From Methanospirillum purgamenti (lineage in GTDB: Archaea; Halobacteriota; Methanomicrobia; Methanomicrobiales; Methanospirillaceae), in the NCBI RefSeq assembly GCF_018502485.1, contig NZ_CP075546.1: a stretch of 64,000 bases of DNA, one strand, 5' to 3'. A model generated the notes under the pieces. It had not been told where the DNA came from. It did no database searches and worked only from the letters and a program-made list of their open reading frames with translations. Below, piece after piece: positions 63,345 through 64,000 of this stretch; position 1 is the stretch's first letter, and each line of letters opens with the position of its first letter. A program made the position numbers and the translations under genes.

Positions 63345-64000
63345 TCATTTTTTCCGAAGCAGAACAGTCCTCAAATAATCTTCAGTCGCATCAAAGATAG
63401 GATCAGTCATGTTCTCAGATCTCATAAGTGGAATTACTTTCGTTCTGACACCCATTCCCCTACTCTCAACATATCCATAATCCCGGAGCATCTCAACAAT
63501 AAGAGGATTTCTTGGAGAACGCTGTCCGGCAACCATCTTTTCAACCGTCATGGAATTTGGAAGAGAACCAGGACTAATGAATTCTATCCGATCAACATAC
63601 CTGCTTACCTCAATATCCACCATTCTGGTCCAGTCACGGTGACAAAATGCATTGATTATTATTTCCCGGATAGCATCACGGGGATAGAGCCAGGTTTTAA
63701 TCCTTTGAAAGCCGTCAGAAAGGGCTGGTTGTTCGAGGTGATAAAGGGAGAGATGATCTCAGAAAAACGTTCAATAAGGCCAGTGTCTACAAGAGTTCTG
63801 GTCCCATTGGCCTCAGTCACATATCTTCCGGTAAGTGACCCATCTAATACAGTATCAAGAAGAGCATGGTAGGTTTTATCCTCTGTATCGTACACAATCC
63901 CCCGAAGACCTGCCTGAGGTAAAAATTTCCGGGGAGCAATCCCAAAGAGAACAAGTCCTGCTATTGTACAGACCTCTCTTCCATCGACTGCTCCGGTAAG
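63345..64000 (-). pseudogene. Frameshifted GHKL ATPase / RecG-like regulator, off the right edge
   Basis: From the right edge the minus strand reads TIAGLVLFGIAPRKFLPQAGLRGIVYD...LDGSLTGRYVTEANGTRTLVDTGLIERFSEIISPFI, an AlbA_2-HATPase_c_4 family protein. Near 63740 the frame must shift to continue as EQPALSDGFQRIKTWLYPRDAIREIIINAFCHRDWT, then DRIEFISPGSLPNSMTVEKM and ESRGMGVRTKVIP to a stop at 63345. The ATP-binding NAFCHRD box lies after the shift, so the gene product is broken. Its sister gene at 44410 is truncated. Confidence 0.78.

Noticed and set aside
63225..63872. Plus-strand frame of 215 codons
   Set aside because: It is the antisense of the GHKL/RecG-like pseudogene and has no protein-like features.

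Overview
The window reads as a piece of a methanogenic archaeon's chromosome, most likely Methanospirillum or a close Methanomicrobiales relative. The reasons are a 68-residue archaeal histone, BRE/TATA-type promoters, very long REC/PAS signal proteins with methanogen-style DHp domains, an AMP-forming acetyl-CoA synthetase, a stand-alone ArcS-type domain (archaeosine pathway), paired DUF1538 genes and moderate GC. The genus is an inference from gene content, not from a database search.

Layout. 1-2.4 kb: the N-terminal half of a secreted PKD-type protein running off the left edge, then a badly decayed archaeal AAA ATPase, then tRNA-Leu(TAA) and the histone on the minus strand. 3-25 kb: mainly chromosomal signalling and housekeeping genes: four large PAS-type sensors (two real kinases, two that end in a degenerate DHp without an ATPase domain), a chemoreceptor, OsmC, AI-2E permease, an orphan ABC ATPase, an RRM protein, a 4Fe-4S QueG-like protein, an M24 peptidase, Acs, the ArcS-like protein and a secreted Cache protein. 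25.7-31.2 kb: one operon encoding a BtuFCD/FecBCD-type metal-chelate importer, a SAM methyltransferase and a radical SAM protein fused to a binding-protein-like domain. 31-38.8 kb: an S9 peptidase, a CDF-like transporter, the DUF1538-DUF1538-PII operon and a tandem UspA, with two paralogous small secreted proteins at either end.

39-64 kb is an accessory and defence region. It opens with a 2.3 kb two-gene module (a shikimate-kinase-like P-loop kinase plus an AAA/PD-(D/E)XK protein) present twice in direct orientation. The copies are nearly identical except for one ~320 bp block inside the ATPase gene, and a MITE-like palindrome lies between them. Next come a truncated GHKL/RecG-like gene, a Fic protein, a RelBE-type toxin-antitoxin pair, a decayed TPR gene, and a complete type I-E CRISPR-Cas locus (cas3-cas8e-cse2-cas7-cas5-cas6e-cas1-cas2). 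The locus is followed by an array of 73 repeats and 72 spacers, two decayed repeats beyond its end, and a CARF-winged-helix regulator. A DUF3368/UPF0175 toxin-antitoxin pair and a frameshifted GHKL/RecG-like gene running off the right edge close the window.

The I-E locus should be a working system: Cas1 active-site residues, the Cas3 HD and helicase motifs and the Cas6e histidine are all visible, and the repeats are nearly uniform. The best candidates for something undescribed are the duplicated kinase/AAA-nuclease module with its exchanged block, the importer/methyltransferase/radical-SAM operon, and the DUF1538-PII operon.
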